Below, in pieces: positions 35,727 through 43,285 of a stretch of DNA of 64,000 nt; position 1 is the first letter of the stretch, and the number at the start of each line of letters is the position of its first letter. The DNA comes from Falsirhodobacter halotolerans (lineage in GTDB: Bacteria; Pseudomonadota; Alphaproteobacteria; Rhodobacterales; Rhodobacteraceae). Where the stretch lies: assembly GCF_022899245.1 (NCBI RefSeq), contig NZ_JALJAZ010000001.1:476501-540500 (forward strand). The letters are read 5' to 3'. The translations under genes were made by a program, and so were the position numbers. The notes beneath the pieces are model-generated. The model was not told where the DNA came from. It saw only the letters and a program-made list of their open reading frames with translations, and did not search any database.

Positions 35727-36468
35727 AACGGACGGAAGCGGTTTCAAGATCGACCCGATGGGGCAATTCGTCGTCCGCCCGCTGTTCAGCGACGGGCCGA
35801 TCCAGTGGTACACCGTCACCAACGTGACGCTGTGGCTGGCGCTGGCCGTGGTCTGCGTTCTGGCGCTGATGGTGCTGGGCACGCGCCGCCGCGCCATGAT
35901 CCCGACCCGCAGCCAGTCCGTGGCCGAGATGGCCTATGGCCTGATCCACAACATGGTGCATGACGTCGTGGGCAAGGATGGGGCGAAATACTTCCCCTAC
36001 ATCATGACGTTGTTCCTGTTCGTGCTGTTCGCGAACCTGCTTGGCCTTGTCCCCGCCTCCTTCACCACCACCAGCCATGTGGCCGTGACGGCGACGCTGG
36101 CGCTGATGGTGTTCGTGTCGGTCACCGTCATCGGGTTCGTCCGCAAGGGTCCGGGCTTTCTGAAGCTCTTCTGGGTCGAGGCGGCGCCGCTGCCGGTGCG
36201 CCCGATCCTCGCCGTGATCGAGCTTATCTCCTATTTCGTGCGTCCCGTCAGCCATTCCGTCCGTCTTGCGGGCACGATGATGGCCGGGCACGCGGTTCTG
36301 AAAGTGTTCGCGGGCTTTGCGTCGATCGTCCTGATCTCGCCCGTGGCCATCGGGGCCGTCACCGCCATCTACGGGCTGGAGCTTCTGGTCTCGCTCGTTC
36401 AGGCGTATGTTTTCACCATTCTGACCTGTGTGTATCTGCGCGACGCCGTCGGCGAAGCCCATCACTGA
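35707..36468 (+). CDS. atpB: F0F1 ATP synthase subunit a
   Basis: Subunit a provides the proton half-channels next to the c-ring. The 253-residue membrane protein has the conserved helix with essential Arg186 in [14 protein letters not shown], and a late [18 protein letters not shown] helix. Start choice is among ATG 35701, ATG 35707 and GTG 35716; 35707 is favoured by AAGGA five bases upstream. Fo genes form their own operon, separate from F1 genes, as usual in this group. Confidence 0.94.
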   Translation: MDGVAVETDGSGFKIDPMGQFVVRPLFSDGPIQWYTVTNVTLWLALAVVCVLALMVLGTRRRAMIPTRSQSVAEMAYGLIHNMVHDVVGKDGAKYFPYIMTLFLFVLFANLLGLVPASFTTTSHVAVTATLALMVFVSVTVIGFVRKGPGFLKLFWVEAAPLPVRPILAVIELISYFVRPVSHSVRLAGTMMAGHAVLKVFAGFASIVLISPVAIGAVTAIYGLELLVSLVQAYVFTILTCVYLRDAVGEAHH

Positions 36469-36513
36469 CACCGGTTCGACTTTTTAATACCCAATTCCAT
36501 AAGGAGAATGACT

Positions 36514-36759
36514 ATGGAAGGCGATCTCGTTCAATTTGCACTGATGGGCAAGTTCATTGGCGCCGGTCTGGCCGCCATCGGTTGTGGCGCGGCCGGTATC
36601 GGTGTGGGTCACATCGCGGGCAACTTCCTGTCGGGCGCCCTGCGCAACCCGTCGGCAGCCCCGGGCCAGCTGGCCAACCTGTTCGTCGGCATCGCGTTCG
36701 CGGAAGCTCTCGGGATCTTCTCGTTCCTGATCGCCCTGCTGCTGATGTTCGCGGTCTGA
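36514..36759 (+). CDS. atpE: F0F1 ATP synthase subunit c
   Basis: The 81-residue proteolipid forms the rotor ring. It is a hairpin of two membrane helices joined by the polar loop ALRNPSA; the proton-carrying acid is Glu64 in [11 protein letters not shown] 36514 is preferred over 36508 because AAGGAG (36501-36506) is then seven bases away instead of one. The AT-rich stretch before it may raise translation, since many more c than a subunits are needed. Confidence 0.96.
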   Translation: MEGDLVQFALMGKFIGAGLAAIGCGAAGIGVGHIAGNFLSGALRNPSAAPGQLANLFVGIAFAEALGIFSFLIALLLMFAV

Positions 36760-36781
36760 TCACCGCCGTCATCTGTTCTTG

Positions 36782-36810
36782 GGCCGAAGGGGTGCAACGC
36801 CCCTTCGGCC
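36782..36810 (+). terminator. Stem-loop between atpE and atpF'
   Basis: GGCCGAAGGGG (36782-36792) and CCCCTTCGGCC (36800-36810) form a perfect 11-bp stem with a 7-base loop. No T-run follows, and the operon continues. It likely stabilises the 3' end of an atpE transcript or ends part of transcription, which would help produce excess subunit c. Confidence 0.55.
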
Positions 36811-36837
36811 TGATCCTTGCTGACGCGGAGGGTATTC

Positions 36838-37380
36838 ATGCAACATGACGTTGAAACGGTGACCGAAGCGGCCGCCACCGATGCACCCGTCGTGCAAGGG
36901 ATGCCGCAACTCGACTTTTCCAGCTATCCCAACCAGATTTTCTGGCTGCTGGTGGCGCTGGTCGCGATCTATCTGATCCTGACCCGCGTGGGTCTGCCCC
37001 GTGTCGCCTCGGTCTTGTCCGAGCGGCGTGGCGCGATCACCAACGACCTGCTGGCGGCGGAAGAGCTGAAGCAGAAGGCCAAGGATGCCGAGGCCGCTTA
37101 TAACGCGGCGCTGGCCAAGGCACGGGCGGACGCGGCGGACATCGCCGCCGAAACGAAGGCGTCGATCGACGCGCAACTGCAGCAGGCGATCGCGCAGGCG
37201 GATGCCGAGATCGCCACGCGCGCCGCCGAATCCGAGGTTCGGATTTCGGAAATCCGGGCCGGAATGCGTCAAAGCGTGTCCGAGGTGGCAACCGACACCG
37301 CGCAGGCGCTGGTCGCGGCCTTGGGTGGCAAGGCCGATGCGTCGGTCGATGCGGCTGTCGCCGCCCGCGTGAAAGGATAA
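36838..37380 (+). CDS. atpF': F0F1 ATP synthase subunit b'
   Basis: The 180-residue b' subunit forms half of the peripheral stalk. A charged N-terminus is followed by one membrane helix (about residues 35-52, [18 protein letters not shown]) and a long alanine-rich coiled coil. Having both b' and b is typical of alphaproteobacteria and phototrophs. GGAGGG precedes the ATG at 36838. It sits directly before atpF (3-base gap). Confidence 0.93.
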   Translation: MQHDVETVTEAAATDAPVVQGMPQLDFSSYPNQIFWLLVALVAIYLILTRVGLPRVASVLSERRGAITNDLLAAEELKQKAKDAEAAYNAALAKARADAADIAAETKASIDAQLQQAIAQADAEIATRAAESEVRISEIRAGMRQSVSEVATDTAQALVAALGGKADASVDAAVAARVKG

Positions 37381-37383
37381 GCC

Positions 37384-37938
37384 ATGAAGACCCTTGCCAT
37401 TCTTCTGACGCTTGTCGCGACACCGGCCCTTGCGGCGGGGGGCGAGTTCCTGTCCCTGGGCAATTCCAACTTCGTCGTTCTTCTCGGCTTCCTCGTTTTT
37501 GTCGGGATCCTGGTCTGGTTCAAGGTTCCCAGCAAGATCGTGGGCGTTCTGGACAAGCGCGCGACGGATATCCGCAGCGAGCTGGAGGAAGCCCGCGCGC
37601 TGCGCGAAGAAGCGAAGGCGCTGCTGGCCTCTTATGAGCGCAAGCAGAAAGATGTGATGGAGCAATCCGAGCGCATCGTCGCCAAGGCCCGGCAGCACGC
37701 CATGGCGGCGGCCGATCAGGCCAAGCTTGCGCTGAAGGACGCGGTGGATCGCCGGATGCAGGCGGCGGCGGACCAGATCGCCTCGGCCGAAGCCGGCGCG
37801 GTCAAGGAAGTGCGCGAGCGGGCCATTGCGGTGGCCGTGGCCGCCGCGACCGAGGTTCTTTCCAAGCAAATGACGCCAGAGGCGCGATCCGCCTCGATCG
37901 ATCGGTCGATCGATCAGGTGGCTGCGAAACTGCATTAA
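37384..37938 (+). CDS. atpF: F0F1 ATP synthase subunit b
   Basis: The 184-residue b subunit has a signal-like hydrophobic N-terminus (LAILLTLVATPALA), a membrane helix at about 26-46 (FVVLLGFLVFVGILVWF), the conserved FKVPSKIVGVLDKRA segment and a long coiled coil reaching F1. It is the last gene of the Fo operon; an intrinsic terminator begins at its stop codon. Confidence 0.93.
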   Translation: MKTLAILLTLVATPALAAGGEFLSLGNSNFVVLLGFLVFVGILVWFKVPSKIVGVLDKRATDIRSELEEARALREEAKALLASYERKQKDVMEQSERIVAKARQHAMAAADQAKLALKDAVDRRMQAAADQIASAEAGAVKEVRERAIAVAVAAATEVLSKQMTPEARSASIDRSIDQVAAKLH

Positions 37939-37967
37939 AAAAGGCCGGTCGAAAGACCGGCCTTTTT
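37938..37967 (+). terminator. Intrinsic terminator after atpF
   Basis: AAAAAGGCCGGTC (37938-37950) pairs perfectly with GACCGGCCTTTTT (37955-37967) around a GAAA tetraloop. The T-run on the plus strand makes it a terminator for the Fo operon. The A-run on the other arm lets it serve the converging lipoprotein gene as well. Confidence 0.9.
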
Positions 37968-37985
37968 CCTGTCCGTGGCCCGCGC

Positions 37986-38648
37986 TTATTGCGTCGGGCG
38001 GATCACGATGTCCACGCGGCGGTTCTGTGCGCGGCCCGCAGCCGTCGCGTTCGAGGCCACCGGCTGGTTGAAGCCCATGCCATAGGACGACACGCGGTTG
38101 GACGGCACACCGCTGGAGATCAGCGTCTGGGCCACCGCACCGGCGCGGCGTTCCGACAGGTTCTGGTTCAGCGATGCGCTGCCCGTGTTGTCGGTATGGC
38201 CCACGATCTGGATGTTGGAGTTCGGATACTGGATCAGGTTCTGGGCCACGGCGCGCAGGTCGGCCTGCAGGTCCGGACGCAGCGAGGCGCTGTTCGTGGC
38301 GAACAGGATGTCCTGCGGCATGGTCACGACCAGTTCGTTGCCCGTGTTGCGCACACCGACGTTGGAGCTGGTGGAGGCGCGCAGCGCTGCGGCCTGACGG
38401 TCCATCTGTGCGCCGATCGCGCTGCCCAGAATGCCGCCGACGATGGCGCCGCCGGCAATCTTGGCGTCACGGTTGCTGCCCGATTGCGCGCCCAGCACGC
38501 CGCCGATGATGGCGCCGGTTGCGGCCCCCGCGGTCGTGCGCTGGTTGGCATAGGCCGAATTGCCGACGCCCGTGCCATAGGGATCCTGGCACGCGGCCAG
38601 ACCCAGAAACGCCACGGCGCCGATTGCGATAGGTGTCTTGAACTTCAT
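37986..38648 (-). CDS. OmpA-like lipoprotein (YiaD/Pal type)
   Basis: This 220-residue envelope protein has a lipoprotein signal ending in the lipobox GLAAC (lipidated Cys20), a glycine-rich region that may form membrane-inserting helices (GAIIGGVLGAQSG and GAIVGGILGSAIGAQM, about 45-80), and a C-terminal OmpA peptidoglycan-binding domain (about 110-215) with GHTDNTGSASLNQNLSERRA. It probably anchors the outer membrane to the cell wall. It converges on the atp operon at a shared terminator. Confidence 0.9.
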   Translation of the reverse strand: MKFKTPIAIGAVAFLGLAACQDPYGTGVGNSAYANQRTTAGAATGAIIGGVLGAQSGSNRDAKIAGGAIVGGILGSAIGAQMDRQAAALRASTSSNVGVRNTGNELVVTMPQDILFATNSASLRPDLQADLRAVAQNLIQYPNSNIQIVGHTDNTGSASLNQNLSERRAGAVAQTLISSGVPSNRVSSYGMGFNQPVASNATAAGRAQNRRVDIVIRPTQ

Positions 38649-38783
38649 GATGTCGCCTCGTCTTCGCGAATGCGCCTGAAATGGCGCGTGAAACTCTTAT
38701 AGAACGGCGATGGGCGGGGGAAGGTTCCGCCGGTGCCTCGGCGGGGACTTGCCGTGAATGTGTCCGGCTGCCATACCCTTGGG

Positions 38784-39428
38784 ATGGCGCGCCAACTTCC
38801 CTATCACGATATTCACGCGATCTTTGCGATCCTGCACGGCATCGACCCCGAACCGAAGGGCGAGCTGGAGCATGTGAACGCCTATACGCTGCTGGTCGCG
38901 GTCGCCCTGTCGGCGCAGGCGACGGATGCGGGGGTGAACAAGGCCACGCGGGGGCTGTTCGCCCGCGTCACCACCCCCCAGCAGATGCTGGATCTGGGCG
39001 AAGACGCGCTGCTGGACGCGATCAAGACCATCGGCCTGTTTCGTCAGAAGGCCAGGAACGTCATGAAGCTCAGCCGCATCCTCGTGGATGTCCATGGGGG
39101 GGAGGTGCCGTCCTCGCGTGCGGCGCTGCAGGCGCTGCCGGGGGTGGGGCGCAAGACGGCGAATGTCGTTCTGAACATGTGGTTCCACCAGCCCGTCATG
39201 GCGGTGGACACGCATGTGTTCCGCGTGGCCAACCGCACCGGCATGGCGCCGGGCAAGGATGTGGAGGCGGTGGAGCGGCATCTGGAGGACCAAATCCCCG
39301 CGCAATTCGCGCTTCACGCCCATCACTGGCTGATCCTGCACGGGCGGTATATCTGTCTGGCGCGCAAGCCGCGCTGTGGCATCTGCCCCATCAACGACCA
39401 CTGCCTGTTCGAGGAAAAAACCGCATGA
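38784..39428 (+). CDS. nth: Endonuclease III
   Basis: Nth removes oxidised pyrimidines from DNA and cuts the abasic site. The 214-residue enzyme has the helix-hairpin-helix LPGVGRKTA with catalytic Lys124, catalytic Asp142 in VDTHVFRV, and a [4Fe-4S] cluster from Cys191, Cys198, Cys201 and Cys207 with the standard C-x6-C-x2-C-x5-C spacing. ATG 38784 fits the family start. The stop overlaps the next gene's ATG. Confidence 0.96.
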   Translation: MARQLPYHDIHAIFAILHGIDPEPKGELEHVNAYTLLVAVALSAQATDAGVNKATRGLFARVTTPQQMLDLGEDALLDAIKTIGLFRQKARNVMKLSRILVDVHGGEVPSSRAALQALPGVGRKTANVVLNMWFHQPVMAVDTHVFRVANRTGMAPGKDVEAVERHLEDQIPAQFALHAHHWLILHGRYICLARKPRCGICPINDHCLFEEKTA

Positions 39429-40414
39429 AACGCTTTCAGGTCGCCGGCATCGGCAACGCGATGGTCGATGTTCTGGCCCCTACGCCGGACGATTTCCTGG
39501 CCCGTCACGGGATCCAGAAGGGGATCATGCAGCTGATCGATCAGGAGCGGGCGGTCGCGCTTTACGATGCCCTGGGCCCGACGCGGCAGATTTCCGGCGG
39601 ATCGGCGGCGAACACCATCGCGGGGCTGGCGCATATGGGGGCCCGCACGACCTATGTCGGCAAGGTGCGCGATGACCAGTTGGGCGCGATCTTCGCCCAT
39701 GACCTGCGGGCGCAGGGCGCGGTGTTCGACACCCCGCTCGCCCCCGCCACGACCGAGCAGGAGACGGGCCGCTGCCTGGTCTGCGTGACGGCGGATGGGG
39801 AGCGGTCGATGAACACCTATCTTGGCGTGTCGGAATTCCTTGGGCCGGACGACATCGACCCCGGCGCGATGGCCGATGCCGACTGGCTGTATCTGGAAGG
39901 CTATCGTTTCGACGGGCCGGACAGCAAGGAGGCGTTCGCCAAGGCCATCGCCGCGACGAAACAGGGCGGGGGCCGCGTTTCGGTCACCCTGTCCGATCCG
40001 TTCTGCGTGGAGCGTCACCGCGCGGCGTTCCGCGCGCTGGTGCGGGACGACGTGGACCTGCTGTTCGCCAACCGGGCCGAGATGATCTCGCTTTATCAGA
40101 CCGACGATCTGGACGCGGCCCTGGATCAGGCGGCGGCCGAGGCGGCGATCGTGGCCTGCACCGACGGCGCGAACGGCGCGCATATCCTGACGGGGGGCGA
40201 GCGGTGGCACGTTCCGGCCGAACCGACGACCGTGGTGGACGCCACCGGCGCGGGCGATCTGTTCGCGGCGGGCTTCCTGTGGGGGCTGGTCAACGGGCGC
40301 ACGCCGGCCGAGTGCGGACGGATGGGCTGCCTGGCCGCGGCCGAGGTGATTTCCCACATCGGCGCCCGGCCGGAGGTGGACCTGCGCGACATCTACCGCG
40401 CGCAGGGCCTGTAG
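39425..40414 (+). CDS. PfkB family sugar/nucleoside kinase (adenosine kinase-like)
   Basis: The 329-residue protein is a ribokinase-fold enzyme closest in layout to adenosine kinases. It has the ISGGSAANTIAGLA sugar-binding motif at about 57-70 and the ATP/anion-hole motif DATGAGD at 272-278 with catalytic Asp278. Adenosine or another nucleoside is the likely substrate, but the family is broad. It overlaps nth by four bases (ATGA). Confidence 0.88.
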   Translation: MKRFQVAGIGNAMVDVLAPTPDDFLARHGIQKGIMQLIDQERAVALYDALGPTRQISGGSAANTIAGLAHMGARTTYVGKVRDDQLGAIFAHDLRAQGAVFDTPLAPATTEQETGRCLVCVTADGERSMNTYLGVSEFLGPDDIDPGAMADADWLYLEGYRFDGPDSKEAFAKAIAATKQGGGRVSVTLSDPFCVERHRAAFRALVRDDVDLLFANRAEMISLYQTDDLDAALDQAAAEAAIVACTDGANGAHILTGGERWHVPAEPTTVVDATGAGDLFAAGFLWGLVNGRTPAECGRMGCLAAAEVISHIGARPEVDLRDIYRAQGL

Positions 40415-40417
40415 GCA

Positions 40418-41236
40418 TCAGTCGCCCAGACGGCGGTGGACCTCTTTCAGGTCCACCTCGGCCTTGGGCATCTTGTTGCCCGGATTGTCGAAGTCGTATT
40501 TGAACAGCTGGAAATCCTTCTTGTAGATTTCCCACATCAGATGCATCGACAGGTCGTCGAAATAATCCTCCACCGGGTGCGCCCGTTTCGGCCCGTGGCC
40601 TTCGGATTCGTTGAAGCGCGGGATGGTTTTCAGATCGACCTTGTGCTTGGTCTCCGCCGAATCCAGAACCTTCTGCATCCCGTCGTTGAACTTTTCGGTG
40701 AAGAAGATCTGGTCGTATTTCCCGCCATTCACGATGAAGGTGGAGATGTGGCCCGACATGGCCGACCAGTGGATGTCCGGGTCCATCGGCTTTTTCCAGC
40801 GGATGGTGTCGCGCGCGAACAGCAAAAAGCGGCGGAAGCTCTTGATCTGGTCGAACTCCTCCGTGCCGTCCGGCCCGCCCACTTCGATCCCGTAACGCTG
40901 GATCAAGAGCGGCACCATGTTCCCGCGATAGCGTTTGCCGTTGCGCTGGATGCCGCAGATCTTGTCGAAGAACGACGACAGGATGCGGGTATAGGGGTTG
41001 CGGACGACGGTGAAGGTCGGGCTGCGATGCGCCTTGGCGTTCGCCTCGATCAGCGGCTGGCTTTCAGGCTGGGACCACTTGTGCAGCCCGCTGGTCGAAT
41101 CGTGGATGTCCCCGTCGAAGAATTCGCCGTGATCGGAATAGAACATGATCTGACCGATGGTCGAACACGCACATTTCGGCACGACGCGATAGACGAGGCT
41201 TTCGCTTTCGGTCATCCATGTTCCAGGGAATCCCAT
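40418..41236 (-). CDS. Sulfotransferase family protein
   Basis: The 272-residue protein looks like a PAPS-dependent sulfotransferase of the carbohydrate (family 2) type. The 5'-phosphosulfate loop is VPKCACST at 19-26 and the 3'-phosphate site is VRNPYTRILSSF at 78-89 (Arg79, Ser87). No signal peptide or membrane helix is visible. Its codon and residue use (many Lys, Asn, Phe) looks less GC-rich than the neighbours. CAGGAGAAGG precedes the start. It is divergent from a GT14-type glycosyltransferase, hinting at joint work on a sulfated surface glycan. Confidence 0.82.
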   Translation of the reverse strand: MGFPGTWMTESESLVYRVVPKCACSTIGQIMFYSDHGEFFDGDIHDSTSGLHKWSQPESQPLIEANAKAHRSPTFTVVRNPYTRILSSFFDKICGIQRNGKRYRGNMVPLLIQRYGIEVGGPDGTEEFDQIKSFRRFLLFARDTIRWKKPMDPDIHWSAMSGHISTFIVNGGKYDQIFFTEKFNDGMQKVLDSAETKHKVDLKTIPRFNESEGHGPKRAHPVEDYFDDLSMHLMWEIYKKDFQLFKYDFDNPGNKMPKAEVDLKEVHRRLGD

Positions 41237-41354
41237 GGCCTTCTCCTGCTAAGGTCCTTGCCAGAAAAGAAGAAGCAGAGGACGCGAGACATTTCAATCA
41301 CTGTGAAACCGATTTAATCATTCCGGGTCATCAAGGCTACCAAAAGGGCGCGCC

Positions 41355-42932
41355 ATGGCGAAAATTGCGTTCATCCTGCTTTGTCACAAGGATCCCGTCG
41401 GGATCATCGCGCAGGCGCGGCGTCTGACCGCCTCGGGCGATTGCGTGGCGATCCATTTCGACCGTCGTGCCCGCCCCGAGGATTACGACATGCTGCGGCG
41501 GGAACTGGGGGCCAATCCGGGCGTGGTCTTCACGAAGAAGCGGTTGAAATGCGGCTGGGGGGAATATTCGCTGGTGGATGCGACCCTGCAGGCGGTGCGC
41601 GCCGCCTTTGCCGCGTTTCCCGATGCCACGCATTTCTACATGCTGTCGGGCGACTGCATGCCCATCAAATCGGCCGAATACGCCAAGACGTTCCTGGACC
41701 GCGACGATGTCGACTACATCGAGTCCTTCGATTTCTTCAAATCGAGTTGGATCAAGACGGGGATCAAGGAAGAACGGCTGATCTATCGCCATTATTTCAA
41801 CGAACGCACCCAGAAGTGGCTGTTCTATGCCTCAATGGGGCTGCAGGAGCGGTTGGGCCTGGCGCGGCAGGTGCCGGCGGGTCTGGACATCCAGATCGGC
41901 AGCCAGTGGTGGGCGCTGCGGCGCGGCACGGTGCAGAAGGTTCTGAACTATTGCGATGCCAACCCCGCTGTCCTGCGGTTCTTCGCCACGACCTGGATCC
42001 CGGATGAGACGATGTTCCAGACGCTGGTCCGCCATCTGGTGCCCGACGCCGAGATTCGGACCCGCACCCTGACATTCCTGATGTTTTCCGACTATGGCCT
42101 GCCGCTGACCTTCTACAACGACCATTTCGATCTTCTGGTGTCGCAGGATTACCTGTTCGCCCGCAAGATCTCCCCCCAGGCGTTGGAGCTGAAGCAGCAG
42201 CTGGGCGATCTGTGGGCCGAGGAGGGGCGGACCTTCCACATCTCGAACGAGGGGCGGACGCTCTTGACCTTTCTGCGGCAGCGGGGCCGGATCGGGCGGC
42301 GTTTCGCCCCGCGCTTTTGGGAAACGGAATCGAGCATCGGGCGTGATCGGCAGCTGACCATCGTCGTGTGCAAGAAGTGGCACGTGGCCAAGCGGCTGGT
42401 GGACCGGATCGAGGAGGTGCTGGGCATCAAGGGTGTGCACTACCTGTTCAACGAGGCGGATTCGCCCCTGCCCGCCTTGGGGGGGATCGAGACGACGCTG
42501 GCCAAACGCACACGCCACCGGCGCGCGTTGGTGCGGATGCTGTTCGATTACTGGAACACCGACCGGATGGTCGTCTGCCTCGATCCGTCCAATCTGGACC
42601 TGATGCAGGACTTCGCGTCCGACAAGGGGCTGATTCGCATTCTGGAACTGGAATGCGAATTCAACGACGATTACCTGCAGGGCCATGCCCTGCGCGTCGG
42701 CCTGGCGGGCGAAGGGACGCCGGCCGAGACGATGGCCCGCATCCTGCCCACCGTGCGGTATGACTTCCGCTTCGAAAGCGACCGTATCCGCGACGCGGGC
42801 TTTGCCCGCTATCGCCGCCTGCGCCAGAAGCACGACCCCGCGCGCAACGCGCGGGTGCTGGCCGAATTCCTGTCGGTGCCCGAGGAGAAGGCGCTGGAGA
42901 TCACCTCCACCCACTATCTGTTCATGGATTGA
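41355..42932 (+). CDS. GT14-type (core-2/I-branching) glycosyltransferase with DUF5928 C-terminus
   Basis: The 525-residue protein has an N-terminal domain (about 1-250) like beta-1,6-N-acetylglucosaminyltransferases: IAFILLCHKDP at the start, LKCGWGEYSLVDATLQA, FYMLSGDCMPIKS, and GSQWWALRR with TWIPDETMFQTL. The C-terminal part (about 260-525) corresponds to DUF5928, a domain mostly attached to this enzyme in Rhodobacterales. No membrane segment is seen, so it likely acts on the cytoplasmic face. It is divergent from the sulfotransferase. Confidence 0.83.
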   Translation: MAKIAFILLCHKDPVGIIAQARRLTASGDCVAIHFDRRARPEDYDMLRRELGANPGVVFTKKRLKCGWGEYSLVDATLQAVRAAFAAFPDATHFYMLSGDCMPIKSAEYAKTFLDRDDVDYIESFDFFKSSWIKTGIKEERLIYRHYFNERTQKWLFYASMGLQERLGLARQVPAGLDIQIGSQWWALRRGTVQKVLNYCDANPAVLRFFATTWIPDETMFQTLVRHLVPDAEIRTRTLTFLMFSDYGLPLTFYNDHFDLLVSQDYLFARKISPQALELKQQLGDLWAEEGRTFHISNEGRTLLTFLRQRGRIGRRFAPRFWETESSIGRDRQLTIVVCKKWHVAKRLVDRIEEVLGIKGVHYLFNEADSPLPALGGIETTLAKRTRHRRALVRMLFDYWNTDRMVVCLDPSNLDLMQDFASDKGLIRILELECEFNDDYLQGHALRVGLAGEGTPAETMARILPTVRYDFRFESDRIRDAGFARYRRLRQKHDPARNARVLAEFLSVPEEKALEITSTHYLFMD

Positions 42933-42934
42933 CG

Positions 42935-43285
42935 ATGACCTACGACCCCGAAAACATCTTCGCCCGCATCCTGCGCGGCGACATCCCCAACAAGACCGTG
43001 GCGGAGACGGCGCATACGCTGGCCTTTCACGACATCGCCCCCCACGCCCCGCACCATGTTCTGGTGATCCCCAAGGGGCCCTATGTCGATTTCGCGGATT
43101 TCGCCGCCCATGCCAGCGTGGAGGAGATCACCGATTTCCACCGCACCGCCGCCCAGATCTGCGAAGGGTTGGGCGAGGGGTATCGCACCATCTCCAATTC
43201 CGGCGGCCACGGGGGGCAGGAGGTGCCGCATTACCACCTGCACATCCTGGGCGGGCGTCCCTTGGGCCCGATGCTGACGCGTTAA
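42935..43285 (+). CDS. HIT family hydrolase
   Basis: The 116-residue protein is a histidine-triad (Hint-like) nucleotide hydrolase or transferase. The triad is His99, His101, His103 in PHYHLHILGG, and the N-terminal IFARILRGDIP is typical. Substrates are usually nucleoside phosphoramidates. ATG 42935 starts two bases after the previous stop. The 3' end overlaps polA by four bases, tail to tail. Confidence 0.93.
   Translation: MTYDPENIFARILRGDIPNKTVAETAHTLAFHDIAPHAPHHVLVIPKGPYVDFADFAAHASVEEITDFHRTAAQICEGLGEGYRTISNSGGHGGQEVPHYHLHILGGRPLGPMLTR

Noticed and set aside
38098-38397. Plus-strand frame over the OmpA-like lipoprotein gene
   Set aside because: It is antisense to a gene with a clear lipobox and OmpA domain.
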